Assembly: GCA_024681275.1 (NCBI GenBank)
Contig: JAILBD010000052.1
Span: forward strand, 1-5,977
Reading direction: 5' to 3'
Length of the DNA stretch: 5,977 nucleotides
Source of the DNA: Erysipelotrichaceae bacterium
GTDB lineage: Bacteria > Bacillota_I > Bacilli_A > Erysipelotrichales > Erysipelotrichaceae
The position numbers and the translations under genes were made by a program. The notes under the pieces were generated by a model that made no database searches, was not told where the DNA came from, and was given only the letters and a program-made list of their open reading frames with translations. Positions 1 through 5,977 of the stretch are shown piece by piece. How positions within the stretch are numbered: position 1 is the stretch's first letter; each line of letters opens with the position of its first letter.

Positions 1-483
1 GGTGTCGTCCTGGGCGTCCCATAGACAGAATTCCACAAAGGAGAAGAGATCGACGTTCTTAGGCTGATCTGATGTATTGTTGACAGTCACTCTCATCAAG
101 AGTATGTTGTCATATTTCGGGACATAGAGTTCCTGTCTGACACTGAGCTTGTTTTTTGTGCCTGTGATGATGCTGTAACCAAGTCCGTGACGGCACTCAT
201 AGGAATCGAGTTTCGTTCTGCTGGGCTGCCAACCGGGATTCCAGATCGCATCCTTTTCTTTTATATAGATATGGAAGCCGTCCTGATCGAGCGGAAGATT
301 GTTGTATCTGTATCTGGTGATCCTTCTGAGCTTAGCATCCTTATAGAATGCGTAGCCGCCACCCGTATTTGATAATAAGGTGAAGAATTCGTCGCTTCCC
401 AGATAGTTGATCCAGGGAAGAGGTGTCCTGCAGTCGGTGATCACATATTCTTTTCTCTGATCGTCGAAATGACCATATTGCAT
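1..483 (-). CDS. Cellobiose phosphorylase, GH94 family (N-terminal part, cut by window edge)
   Basis: The gene reads leftwards from an ATG at 483-481 and stays open to base 1, giving 161 N-terminal residues of a protein normally about 800 residues long. The start is set by a GGAGGT ribosome site 7 nt upstream. The protein opens MQYGHFDDQRKEYVIT and continues with PWINYLG (24-29 region), SNTGGGYAFYKD (about 38-49), LRRITRYRYNN (52-62), NPGWQP (82-87), LDSYECRHGLGY (92-103) and LFSFVEFCLW (146-155). These are the N-terminal beta-sandwich blocks typical of GH94 cellobiose phosphorylases; chitobiose phosphorylases differ at several of them. Family enzymes act in the cytosol and convert cellobiose plus phosphate to alpha-glucose 1-phosphate and glucose. 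The catalytic (alpha/alpha)6 domain lies outside the window, so specificity (cellobiose against a longer cellodextrin or laminaribiose) is inferred from the N-terminus alone. It is divergent from the sugar importer and shares its control region. Confidence 0.9.
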   Translation of the reverse strand, partial: MQYGHFDDQRKEYVITDCRTPLPWINYLGSDEFFTLLSNTGGGYAFYKDAKLRRITRYRYNNLPLDQDGFHIYIKEKDAIWNPGWQPSRTKLDSYECRHGLGYSIITGTKNKLSVRQELYVPKYDNILLMRVTVNNTSDQPKNVDLFSFVEFCLWDAQDDT

Positions 484-490
484 TTTACAT

Positions 491-496
491 ACCTCC
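491..496 (-). promoter_or_regulatory. Ribosome binding site of the GH94 gene
   Basis: The minus strand reads GGAGGT here, 7 nt before the ATG at 483-481. It is a near-perfect Shine-Dalgarno sequence and fixes the start of the phosphorylase. Confidence 0.85.
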
Positions 497-507
497 GATT
501 TTCGATT

Positions 508-523
508 ACTAAAACGATTAAGT
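508..523. promoter_or_regulatory. LacI-type operator over the start of the GH94 transcript
   Basis: ACTAAAACGATTAAGT is an imperfect palindrome centred on CG at 515/516 (ACT.AA.CG.TT.AGT), the layout of LacI/GalR-family operators. It covers the predicted transcription start (about 519) of the leftward promoter, where a bound repressor would block initiation. The stretch 511-525 matches 634-648 at 13 of 15 bases, so the same protein probably binds both. The regulator is not encoded in the window; binding is inferred. Confidence 0.6.
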
Positions 524-525
524 TA

Positions 526-554
526 AGTATAGCGAGTATTTTAGATAAAAACAA
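526..554 (-). promoter_or_regulatory. Predicted sigma-A promoter for the GH94 gene
   Basis: On the minus strand there is a good -10 box TATACT (531-526) and a weak -35 box TTGTTT (554-549), separated by 17 bp. The start would fall near 519, giving a leader of about 35 nt before the ATG. The weak -35 against a strong -10 suggests moderate or regulated strength. This is a prediction from consensus matching only. Confidence 0.6.
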
Positions 555-570
555 GCCTTTAAAATAGGTA

Positions 571-588
571 TTTGTAAACGTTTGCAAA
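571..588. promoter_or_regulatory. Central palindromic operator or cre-like site
   Basis: TTTGTAAACGTTTGCAAA is an 18-bp palindrome centred on CG at 579/580, broken only at one symmetric pair (T575/G584). It fits LacI-family operators in general. Its core TGTAAACGTTTGCA also matches the CcpA cre pattern TGWNANCGNTNWCA at all but one position. It lies between the two divergent promoters, about 50 bp upstream of the predicted importer start and about 60 bp upstream of the phosphorylase start. It could be a shared auxiliary operator or a catabolite-control site; sequence alone does not decide. Confidence 0.65.
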
Positions 589-595
589 AAAAGTG

Positions 596-623
596 TTGAC
601 ATTTTAGAAAAATGTGTAATACT
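596..623 (+). promoter_or_regulatory. Predicted sigma-A promoter of the ABC importer operon
   Basis: There is a perfect -35 box TTGACA at 596-601 and, 16 bp later, a -10 box AATACT at 618-623 preceded by an extended TGn motif (615-617). A run of seven A residues (586-592) sits just upstream of the -35 and may act as an UP-like element. Initiation is predicted near 630, giving a leader of roughly 98 nt before the ATG at 728. The -35 is convincing; the exact -10 is less certain. Confidence 0.65.
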
Positions 624-629
624 GAAATT

Positions 630-647
630 AACGAAAACGTTTAAGTT
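630..647. promoter_or_regulatory. LacI-type operator over the start of the importer transcript
   Basis: AACGAAAACGTTTAAGTT holds a perfect AAACGTTT core (635-642) centred on CG at 638/639, with outer AAC/GTT arms. It lies on and just after the predicted start of the rightward promoter, a classical repressor position. It is the counterpart of the operator at 508-523, sharing AAAACG.TTAAGTT in the same orientation. The binding protein, probably a sugar-responsive LacI-family repressor, is inferred. Confidence 0.62.
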
Positions 648-715
648 TGAATCCGTACATACGAGAACGTTATCAGATCAAGGCCTTTAATCGGTCAAAC
701 ACTTACTTAAAGGAG

Positions 716-722
716 AAGGAGG
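716..722 (+). promoter_or_regulatory. Ribosome binding site that sets the binding-protein start
   Basis: AAGGAGG lies 5 nt before the ATG at 728. The reading frame is open further back to a TTG at 647, but that codon overlaps the operator, lacks a ribosome site and would put 27 charged residues in front of a canonical lipoprotein signal. The ATG at 728 is therefore chosen. Confidence 0.9.
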
Positions 723-727
723 AAACA

Positions 728-2071
728 ATGAAAAAACTTTTAAGTATCTTATTAGCCTTACTCATGGTTTTCGCTCTTGTCGGCTGTTCTTCAGGTAATT
801 CAGGGGAACCTGCAGGAAACGAACCGGAAGTTGCAGAAGAAGGCAAAGTCCTGAACATCTGGACCTGGAATACCGAGTTCTGGGGATTCTTAGGTGATTA
901 CTATGCAGATGAGGTCATCGATGAATATACCTTAAAGAAGGGTGATGTCACGATCGTTCGTACGACTTATCCTTCTGACGGTGGCGCTTATCAGGATGCA
1001 CTCGATGCTGCATTACTGAACCAGGCGAATGCAGCTGATGATGAAAAAGTAGACCTCTTCTTAGCTGAAGCTGACTACATCATCAAGTACACGAATTCCG
1101 ATGCGACGATGGATGTAAAATCGATCGGTGTCACAGATTTCTCCAACACTTACAAATATACTGTTGAAGCTGCTTCTGATGCCAACGGCGTCGTCAAAGG
1201 CGTTTCATTCCAGTGCTGCCCGGCTGCTGTCATCTACAGACGTTCCATCGCAAAGGATGTCTTAGGTACTGATGATCCGGCTGAAGTTCAGGCTGCAATG
1301 TCTGACTGGGACAAGTTCAATGATGTAGCTGCTTTAGCTAAGGAAAAGGGCTACTACATGATCCCGACTACCAATGCTACATATCGTGTATACTCCAACA
1401 ATACGACTTCTCCATGGGTCGTTGATGGCAAGCTGAATATCGACTCCAACATCGTGGCTTGGATGGATCAGTCTGCTGAATACGTCGAGAAGGGCTACAC
1501 AGCTTACACTTCCAATATCTGGGGTGAGGAAGCTACTTCCGAGATGTTCGCAAGCGGCAAGTCTATGTGCTTCTTCGGTCCGGCTTGGTATTTCAACTTC
1601 TCAATGGGCAATGCACAGGATCCTGATAAAGGTTGCTTCGGTGACTGGGCTATCTGCCAAGGTCCTCAGGCATGGTTCTGGGGTGGAACTTGGATCCTGG
1701 CTGCTACAGGTACTGACAATCCGACCATGGTCGCTGACATCATGAACACATTCATCAACAATGAAGAAGTATGTTCTAAACTGGTCTCTGTGAACGCTCA
1801 GTTCTCCAACAACCAGGCTGTCAACGCCAAGTTCGCTGCTGATGCTTCTTACGGAAATGACTTCTTAGGCGGTCAGAACGATACAGCTGTATTCGCTGAA
1901 CTGGCAAAGAACATCAAGTTCCAGAACATCACTCAGTACGACCAGCTCTGCAACGAAGGTCTGCAGACTCAGTTCGAGCAGTTCCTGACTGGTGCAGTTG
2001 ACAGAGATACTGCTATCGCTAACTTCAAAGATTACATCAAGACCACTTATCCAAGTGTCACTGTAGAGTAA
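728..2071 (+). CDS. Sugar ABC transporter substrate-binding lipoprotein (SBP family 1)
   Basis: This 447-residue protein is the extracellular capture subunit of the importer encoded downstream. It has a lipoprotein signal: MKK, a hydrophobic stretch (about 4-18) and lipobox LVGC with the lipidated Cys at residue 20. A Gly/Ser/Glu-rich linker follows, then the mature fold opening at VLNIWTWNTEF (41-51). Tyr and Trp residues likely to stack on sugar rings are plentiful, for example PAWYFNF (285-291) and AWFWGGTW (315-322). Length and pattern fit family 1 carbohydrate-binding proteins. Cellobiose or cellodextrins are the likely ligands, judged from the adjacent GH94 and GH5 genes; the sequence alone does not show specificity. 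It is the first gene of the operon. Oddly for an exposed protein, the mature part has seven cysteines beyond the lipid-bearing one, including the adjacent pair C163-C164. Confidence 0.93.
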   Translation: MKKLLSILLALLMVFALVGCSSGNSGEPAGNEPEVAEEGKVLNIWTWNTEFWGFLGDYYADEVIDEYTLKKGDVTIVRTTYPSDGGAYQDALDAALLNQANAADDEKVDLFLAEADYIIKYTNSDATMDVKSIGVTDFSNTYKYTVEAASDANGVVKGVSFQCCPAAVIYRRSIAKDVLGTDDPAEVQAAMSDWDKFNDVAALAKEKGYYMIPTTNATYRVYSNNTTSPWVVDGKLNIDSNIVAWMDQSAEYVEKGYTAYTSNIWGEEATSEMFASGKSMCFFGPAWYFNFSMGNAQDPDKGCFGDWAICQGPQAWFWGGTWILAATGTDNPTMVADIMNTFINNEEVCSKLVSVNAQFSNNQAVNAKFAADASYGNDFLGGQNDTAVFAELAKNIKFQNITQYDQLCNEGLQTQFEQFLTGAVDRDTAIANFKDYIKTTYPSVTVE

Positions 2072-2096
2072 TAATAGGTTAGAATAAAACTATGAT

Positions 2097-2122
2097 CTGT
2101 GGCAGGCTAAGTCCTGCCACAG
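2097..2122 (+). terminator. First intergenic hairpin, possible leaky terminator
   Basis: CTGTGGCAGG (2097-2106) pairs perfectly with CCTGCCACAG (2113-2122) around a 6-nt loop, a strong GC-rich 10-bp stem directly followed by TTTCTT. It resembles an intrinsic terminator with a short, interrupted T-tract, 25 nt after the binding-protein stop codon. Because the permease genes have no obvious promoter of their own, partial termination or 3'-end protection is more likely than a full stop. Confidence 0.75.
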
Positions 2123-2160
2123 TTTCTTAAACAGGCATTTGCGTCTGTCTGTTTAAGAAA
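2123..2160 (+). terminator. Second intergenic hairpin, RNA stabiliser or attenuator
   Basis: TTTCTTAAACAG (2123-2134) pairs perfectly with CTGTTTAAGAAA (2149-2160). The stem can grow by a G-U and two more pairs, leaving an 8-nt loop at 2138-2145, for about 15 bp in all. It begins on the base after the first hairpin ends, and its left arm is the T-rich tract behind that hairpin. No T-tract follows it on the plus strand, so by itself it is not a standard rightward terminator. The AAAC/TTT-rich ends make it partly bidirectional in look. Protection of the upstream message is the likely role. Confidence 0.65.
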
Positions 2161-2188
2161 ATTCACGGGTAGAAAGGAGAATCATTCT

Positions 2189-3121
2189 ATGACCGCAAAA
2201 AGATCTGCCGCAAAAAACAAGTCCATCTCTTATGCGAAGTGGGGCTATTTCTTTATCATTCCGTTTTTTGTCGTCTATTCGATCTTTACACTTTATCCGC
2301 AGATCCTGACAGTGTATAACAGTTTCTTCGAGTACTATCGCGATGGTCTGACTGTCATCGGACCGCGTTTCGTCGGATTTGAAAATTACAAGTCGCTGTT
2401 CACAAGGAACATGGCGGGCTATGTTCCGATCTTCAAGTTTCTGGGCAACACGATCTGGCTCTGGGTGCTTGGCGCTGTTCCGCAGTTCCTGATAGCCATG
2501 ATGCTGGCGCTCTTCTTTACGAGCACCAGGCTCAATATCAGAGGACAGCAGTTCTTCAAGTCCGTCATCTATATGCCTAACCTGATCATGGCTTCGGCAT
2601 TCTCCATGTTGTTCTTCTCGCTCTTCTCGCAGGTCGGTCCGATCAACCAGCTTCTGATCTCATCAGGCATGATCGACAAGGCGATCAACTTCCTGGGAAT
2701 GAGAGTCACAGTCCAGTCGCTGATTGCGCTGATGAACTTCCTGATGTGGTTCGGCAATACGACGATCCTGCTGATGGCGGGCATTCAGGGCATCGATGAA
2801 GCACTCTTTGAGTCAGCGAGGCTGGATGGATCCAATTCCACACAGGTCTTCTTCAATATCACGATGCCGCTGCTGATGCCGATCTTCATCTATGTGTTCA
2901 TTACTTCGATGATAGGCGGTATCCAGATGTTCGATGTTCCGCAGGTCCTGACGAATGGTCACGGCATCCCGGATAACACGTCGACGACGCTGATCATGTA
3001 TCTCAACCAGTTCCTGGGCATCTCCAAGAACTACGGTATGGCCGGTGCGGTCTCAGTGCTCCTGTTCATCGTGACAGCCATCTTATCTTCGATCGTGTTC
3101 AAGACGATCAACAACAAGTAG
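2189..3121 (+). CDS. Sugar ABC transporter permease, MalF/UgpA-like
   Basis: This 310-residue membrane protein is one half of the transport channel. Six hydrophobic segments are visible, at about residues 18-42, 82-112, 122-148, 175-199, 230-250 and 283-305. Between the fourth and fifth lies the cytoplasmic EAA loop ESARLDG...ITMP (208-227), which docks on the ATPase; here the usual EAA reads ESA. The long first external region containing FENYKSLF (64-71) is usual for the MalF/UgpA side of such pairs. The ATG at 2189 has AAAGGAGA 8 nt upstream. The gene follows the two hairpins and ends 15 nt before the partner permease, so the two are surely co-transcribed. Transported sugar cannot be read from the sequence; cellodextrins are inferred from context. 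Confidence 0.93.
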   Translation: MTAKRSAAKNKSISYAKWGYFFIIPFFVVYSIFTLYPQILTVYNSFFEYYRDGLTVIGPRFVGFENYKSLFTRNMAGYVPIFKFLGNTIWLWVLGAVPQFLIAMMLALFFTSTRLNIRGQQFFKSVIYMPNLIMASAFSMLFFSLFSQVGPINQLLISSGMIDKAINFLGMRVTVQSLIALMNFLMWFGNTTILLMAGIQGIDEALFESARLDGSNSTQVFFNITMPLLMPIFIYVFITSMIGGIQMFDVPQVLTNGHGIPDNTSTTLIMYLNQFLGISKNYGMAGAVSVLLFIVTAILSSIVFKTINNK

Positions 3122-3136
3122 AAAGGAGAATGAGAA

Positions 3137-4000
3137 ATGGAAAACAACATCAACCGCAACGCCAGGATCAAGCTTCTGATCTCCAGGATCGTGGTATACG
3201 CCATCCTGATCTTCCTGTCATTCCTCTGCCTCTTCTTCTTTTACCTGATGTTCATCAACTCGACGCGTTCCAATGCGCAGTTGCAGTCAGGTTTCACGAT
3301 GATACCGAGGGAGAATTTCTTCAACAACTTCTACAATGCATGGCATGACGGCGATATCAATATCCCGGTGGGCATGAAGAACAGCTTCATCGTCGCGATC
3401 CTGTCGGCGATCCTGACTTCGTATTTCTCAGCTCTGACGGCTTATGGCACTTACGTGTACAATTTCCGTTTCAAGAAGGCTGTACATTTGTTCATCCTTG
3501 CTATCATGATGATCCCTTCACAGGTCTCTGCTGTCGGTTTCATCCAGCTGGCTTTCAAATATGGTCTGACCAATAAGCTCTGGGTCCTGATCGTTCCGAG
3601 CATCGCTGCTCCGTCCGTCTATTTCTATATGAGACAGTACCTGGAAGCGACGCTTCCGTTAGACATGGTGGAGGCTGCCAGGATCGATGGTTCCAATGAA
3701 TTCAAGATCTTCAACGAGATCGTGCTTCCGATCATGAGACCGGCTATCGCAGTGCAGATGATCTTCTCTTTCGTCGGTTCATGGAACAACTACTTCATGC
3801 CGGCCCTGCTGCTGAATAAGGCCAGCAAGAAGACGGTCCCGATCATGATCGCGACGTTGAGAAGCGCGGACTATTCAAAATTTGATATGGGAAAGGTCTA
3901 CATGTTGATGGTGATGGCGATCTTACCAGTCATGGTCATCTATATCATTCTTTCCAAATCGATCATCAAGGGTGTTACATCCGGTTCAGTCAAAGGATAA
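3137..4000 (+). CDS. Sugar ABC transporter permease, MalG/UgpE-like
   Basis: This 287-residue protein is the second channel subunit. Hydrophobic segments lie at about residues 16-41, 83-108, 115-140, 146-165, 200-222 and 252-273. The EAA loop is classical, EAARIDG...IVLP (179-198), and NSTRS after the first segment (41-45) plus the short basic C-terminus are typical of MalG-type partners. The start at 3137 has AAAGGAG 8 nt upstream. An ATG in another frame at 3130 is too close to that site and leads only to a spurious frame. It forms a heterodimer with the preceding permease. Its stop codon runs into the ribosome site of the ATPase gene, so the two are likely to be translationally coupled. 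Confidence 0.93.
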   Translation: MENNINRNARIKLLISRIVVYAILIFLSFLCLFFFYLMFINSTRSNAQLQSGFTMIPRENFFNNFYNAWHDGDINIPVGMKNSFIVAILSAILTSYFSALTAYGTYVYNFRFKKAVHLFILAIMMIPSQVSAVGFIQLAFKYGLTNKLWVLIVPSIAAPSVYFYMRQYLEATLPLDMVEAARIDGSNEFKIFNEIVLPIMRPAIAVQMIFSFVGSWNNYFMPALLLNKASKKTVPIMIATLRSADYSKFDMGKVYMLMVMAILPVMVIYIILSKSIIKGVTSGSVKG

Positions 4001-4012
4001 AGGAGTAAATAT

Positions 4013-5200
4013 ATGGCAGAAGTAATTCTTAAAAATATCAAAAAAGTATACCCGATCGGGGATAGCGAAAAGAAACAGAAAAAAGCTTTAAGAAAGGCGA
4101 AGGAAGAGAATCCTGAAACCAACAGGGTGAACCTGCAGATCACCGATGAGGGTGTCGTTGCCGTTCAGGAGTTCAACCTGGATATCAAAGACAAGGAATT
4201 CATCGTCCTGGTCGGTCCTTCCGGCTGTGGAAAGTCCACGACCTTAAGAATGATCGCCGGTCTGGAAGAGATCACTTCCGGTGAACTCTACATCGATGGA
4301 AACCTGGTCAACTCCGTTGAGCCGAAAGACAGGGATATCGCCATGGTCTTCCAGTCCTATGCCCTGTATCCGCATATGAGCGTCAGAGACAATATGGCTT
4401 ATTCGCTCAAGATCAAAAAGACACCGAAAGACGAGATCGAAAGAAAAGTCAGAGAAGCTGCCGAGATCCTGGATATCACGCAGTATCTGGATAGAAAACC
4501 GAAAGCTCTTTCCGGTGGTCAAAGACAGAGAGTCGCCATCGGCCGTGCGATCGTCCGTGATCCGAAGGTCCTGCTGATGGACGAGCCTTTATCCAATCTG
4601 GATGCAAAACTGAGAAATCAGATGAGGGCTGAGATCATCAAGCTGAGAAAGAGGATCAATACGACATTCGTCTATGTCACGCATGACCAGACCGAAGCTA
4701 TGACTTTGGGCGATCGTATCGTGGTCATGAAGGATGGCTTCATTCAACAGATCGGCACGCCGCAGGAAGTTTACGATCATCCGAGAAACCTCTTTGTTTC
4801 TGGTTTCATCGGCACGCCGCAGATGAACTACTTCGATGCCTATCTGGGTATCGAGGATGACAGATACTATGTCGAATCTGATGGCTATAGGGTCGTACTG
4901 GCTGATGATAAACAAGAAAGACTTAAGGAACACGATGTCAAGCCACAGGATGTCATCCTGGGTGTCAGACCTGATCACATTCAGATCTCAGAATCTGGCA
5001 TCAAGGGCAGGGTCGATGTATCCGAACTGATGGGCCCTTCCTGCCACTTGCACATGACTGTATCTGGAAAAGATGTCATCGCCATTGTTCCGACGGAAGG
5101 CAAGAGCGTTGATTACATCGACAAGGATGTGAATCTGTCCTTCAATGGTTCTGTATGCCATGTCTTCTCGAAGGAAGATCAGAAGAATCTGGAGTATTAA
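4013..5200 (+). CDS. Sugar ABC transporter ATPase, MsmX/UgpC-type
   Basis: This 395-residue subunit powers the importer from the cytoplasmic face. All nucleotide-site motifs are intact: Walker [10 protein letters not shown] (68-76), Q-loop Gln114, signature LSGGQ (166-170), Walker B VLLMDEP (186-192), D-loop SNLD (194-197) and switch His224. A C-terminal regulatory TOBE/OB region follows, with FIGTPQMN (265-272) and GVRPDHI (317-323), as in MalK, MsmX and UgpC. Between the early VYP (12-14) and VVAVQEF (48-54) there is a stretch of about 30 residues, rich in Lys and Glu at first (18-33), that makes the protein longer than the usual 360-370 residues. TAAAGGAG precedes the ATG by 7 nt, overlapping the previous stop. 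MsmX-type ATPases often stand alone and serve several importers; here the gene is inside one sugar operon, so it may be dedicated or shared. Confidence 0.95.
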   Translation: MAEVILKNIKKVYPIGDSEKKQKKALRKAKEENPETNRVNLQITDEGVVAVQEFNLDIKDKEFIVLVGPSGCGKSTTLRMIAGLEEITSGELYIDGNLVNSVEPKDRDIAMVFQSYALYPHMSVRDNMAYSLKIKKTPKDEIERKVREAAEILDITQYLDRKPKALSGGQRQRVAIGRAIVRDPKVLLMDEPLSNLDAKLRNQMRAEIIKLRKRINTTFVYVTHDQTEAMTLGDRIVVMKDGFIQQIGTPQEVYDHPRNLFVSGFIGTPQMNYFDAYLGIEDDRYYVESDGYRVVLADDKQERLKEHDVKPQDVILGVRPDHIQISESGIKGRVDVSELMGPSCHLHMTVSGKDVIAIVPTEGKSVDYIDKDVNLSFNGSVCHVFSKEDQKNLEY

Positions 5201-5215
5201 CAGAATAGAAAACAT

Positions 5216-5977
5216 ATGAGAGAATTCAAAGGATATCAGCACGGGATCAATCTGGGCGGTTGGTTTTCGCAATGCGATCACAGTGTAAAAAGATATGATC
5301 AGTTCATCAAAAGGGAAGATCTTTCAAGGATCCGTTCCCTTGGTTTTGATCATGTCCGGATACCTGTTGATTATGAGCTGGTGCTCAATGAAGATCTCTC
5401 TTACAAAGAAGACGGACTAAACAGGATAGCCAGGTGTATCGAATGGTCCAAAGAAAACAGGCTCAACATGATCCTGGATCTTCACAAGACGCCCGGTTTC
5501 AGCTTTGATGATGGAGAGAATGAACACGGCTTCTTTGAAAGTGAGAAGTATCAGCAGATCTTCTATGATCTCTGGTCGCTTTTTGCCAGGAGCTTTGGCA
5601 GCCATGAACATCTTTCTTTTGAACTGCTGAATGAGGTCAGCGAAAAGAGATACTCGGATACCTGGAACAGGATCATCCATCAGGCTATAAAGAAGATCCG
5701 TGAGGATGCCCCGGACACGAAGATCCTGGTCGGAGGCTATCACAACAATTCGATCGAAGCCATCAAAGATCTGGATCCGCCTTACGATGATAAGATCATC
5801 TATAATTTCCACTGCTATCTGCCTCTGGTTTTCACTCATCAGGGAGCTTACTGGGTCAAGGGCATGGATCGGGATTTCCGCATGGGTTTTGACAAGACTT
5901 ACAAGGAATATGCGTATCTGAGCTCCCGGCAGATCTCTAAAGAGTACAAGGAGTCCTTCCCGGATGAGGACAGGATG
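5216..5977 (+). CDS. Glycoside hydrolase family 5, cellulase-like, probably cytosolic (cut by window edge)
   Basis: The frame runs from the ATG at 5216 to the last base without a stop, giving 254 residues. It has GH5 (beta/alpha)8-barrel landmarks: GINLGGWFSQC (10-20), DHVRIPVDYE (45-54), MILDLHKTPG (85-94), SFELLNE (134-140) with Glu140 as the likely acid/base, and IYNFHCYLPLVFTHQGAYW (195-213). The second catalytic Glu (nucleophile) would lie past the edge. No signal peptide or membrane anchor precedes the catalytic blocks, so it should act inside the cell on imported oligosaccharides. It starts 15 nt after the ATPase stop and appears to belong to the operon. No convincing Shine-Dalgarno is seen; the nearest GGAG (5191-5194) is 21 nt away. 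Cellulase-like activity on beta-glucan oligosaccharides is likely; the subfamily and linkage are uncertain. Confidence 0.88.
   Translation, partial: MREFKGYQHGINLGGWFSQCDHSVKRYDQFIKREDLSRIRSLGFDHVRIPVDYELVLNEDLSYKEDGLNRIARCIEWSKENRLNMILDLHKTPGFSFDDGENEHGFFESEKYQQIFYDLWSLFARSFGSHEHLSFELLNEVSEKRYSDTWNRIIHQAIKKIREDAPDTKILVGGYHNNSIEAIKDLDPPYDDKIIYNFHCYLPLVFTHQGAYWVKGMDRDFRMGFDKTYKEYAYLSSRQISKEYKESFPDEDRM

Noticed and set aside
187..372. Short plus-strand open frame
   Set aside because: It lies antisense within the GH94 phosphorylase coding region, which has clear family motifs.
665..676. Another AACGTT-centred palindrome in the importer leader
   Set aside because: Only the six central bases are symmetric and it lacks the flanking bases shared by the other operator sites.
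553..690. Similar short strings AAGCCTTT (553-560) and AAGGCCTTT (679-687) across the control region
   Set aside because: They are too short and imperfect to support a repeat or riboswitch; no convincing paired structure was found in the 98-nt leader.
647..727. In-frame 27-residue N-terminal extension of the binding protein from a TTG
   Set aside because: It overlaps the operator, has no ribosome site, and would bury a standard lipoprotein signal; the ATG at 728 with AAGGAGG is far better.
3130..3348. Plus-strand frame starting 7 nt before the second permease
   Set aside because: It is a frame-shifted shadow of the permease; its ATG is only about 1 nt from the ribosome site and its protein is low-complexity Gln/His/Leu-rich.
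4589..4978. 129-residue minus-strand open frame
   Set aside because: It is antisense to highly conserved ATPase sequence, has no ribosome site that I can see, and resembles no family.
5417..5839. 140-residue minus-strand open frame
   Set aside because: It is antisense to the GH5 catalytic region; the plus strand carries recognisable motifs throughout.

Overview
The window looks like chromosomal DNA from a low- to mid-GC Gram-positive anaerobe of the Bacillota, perhaps a gut Erysipelotrichia- or Clostridia-type bacterium. The support is strong AGGAGG-type ribosome sites, a lipobox lipoprotein in place of a periplasmic protein, an MsmX-type sugar ATPase, and a cellobiose phosphorylase of the kind common in such fibre-using bacteria. 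The genus cannot be read from this sequence. There are no RNA genes, mobile elements, CRISPR arrays or phage genes.

Layout: (1) positions 1-483, minus strand, hold the first 161 codons of a GH94 cellobiose phosphorylase that runs off the left edge. (2) Positions 484-727 are a compact divergent control region. It has a promoter for each direction, a LacI-type operator over each predicted transcription start, and a third palindrome midway that also fits a CcpA cre site. (3) Positions 728-5200, plus strand, encode a complete carbohydrate ABC importer: lipoprotein binding protein, two membrane permeases and a dedicated MsmX/UgpC-type ATPase. Two back-to-back RNA hairpins lie between the binding-protein and first permease genes. 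(4) From 5216 to the right edge runs the first 254 codons of a GH5 glycoside hydrolase with no signal peptide.

Together the genes read as a cello-oligosaccharide (or related beta-glucan oligosaccharide) uptake and breakdown locus. The lipoprotein captures the oligosaccharide, the permeases and ATPase import it, the apparently cytosolic GH5 enzyme could shorten it, and the phosphorylase splits cellobiose with phosphate into glucose 1-phosphate and glucose, saving ATP. The substrate is inferred from the GH94 and GH5 neighbours, not from the transporter itself. The regulator is not in the window.

Each component belongs to a known family. The points most worth a second look are the symmetric three-operator divergent switch, the tandem hairpins, the ATPase with a charged insertion near its N-terminus, and the signal-less GH5. 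I do not see evidence for an entirely new kind of system.
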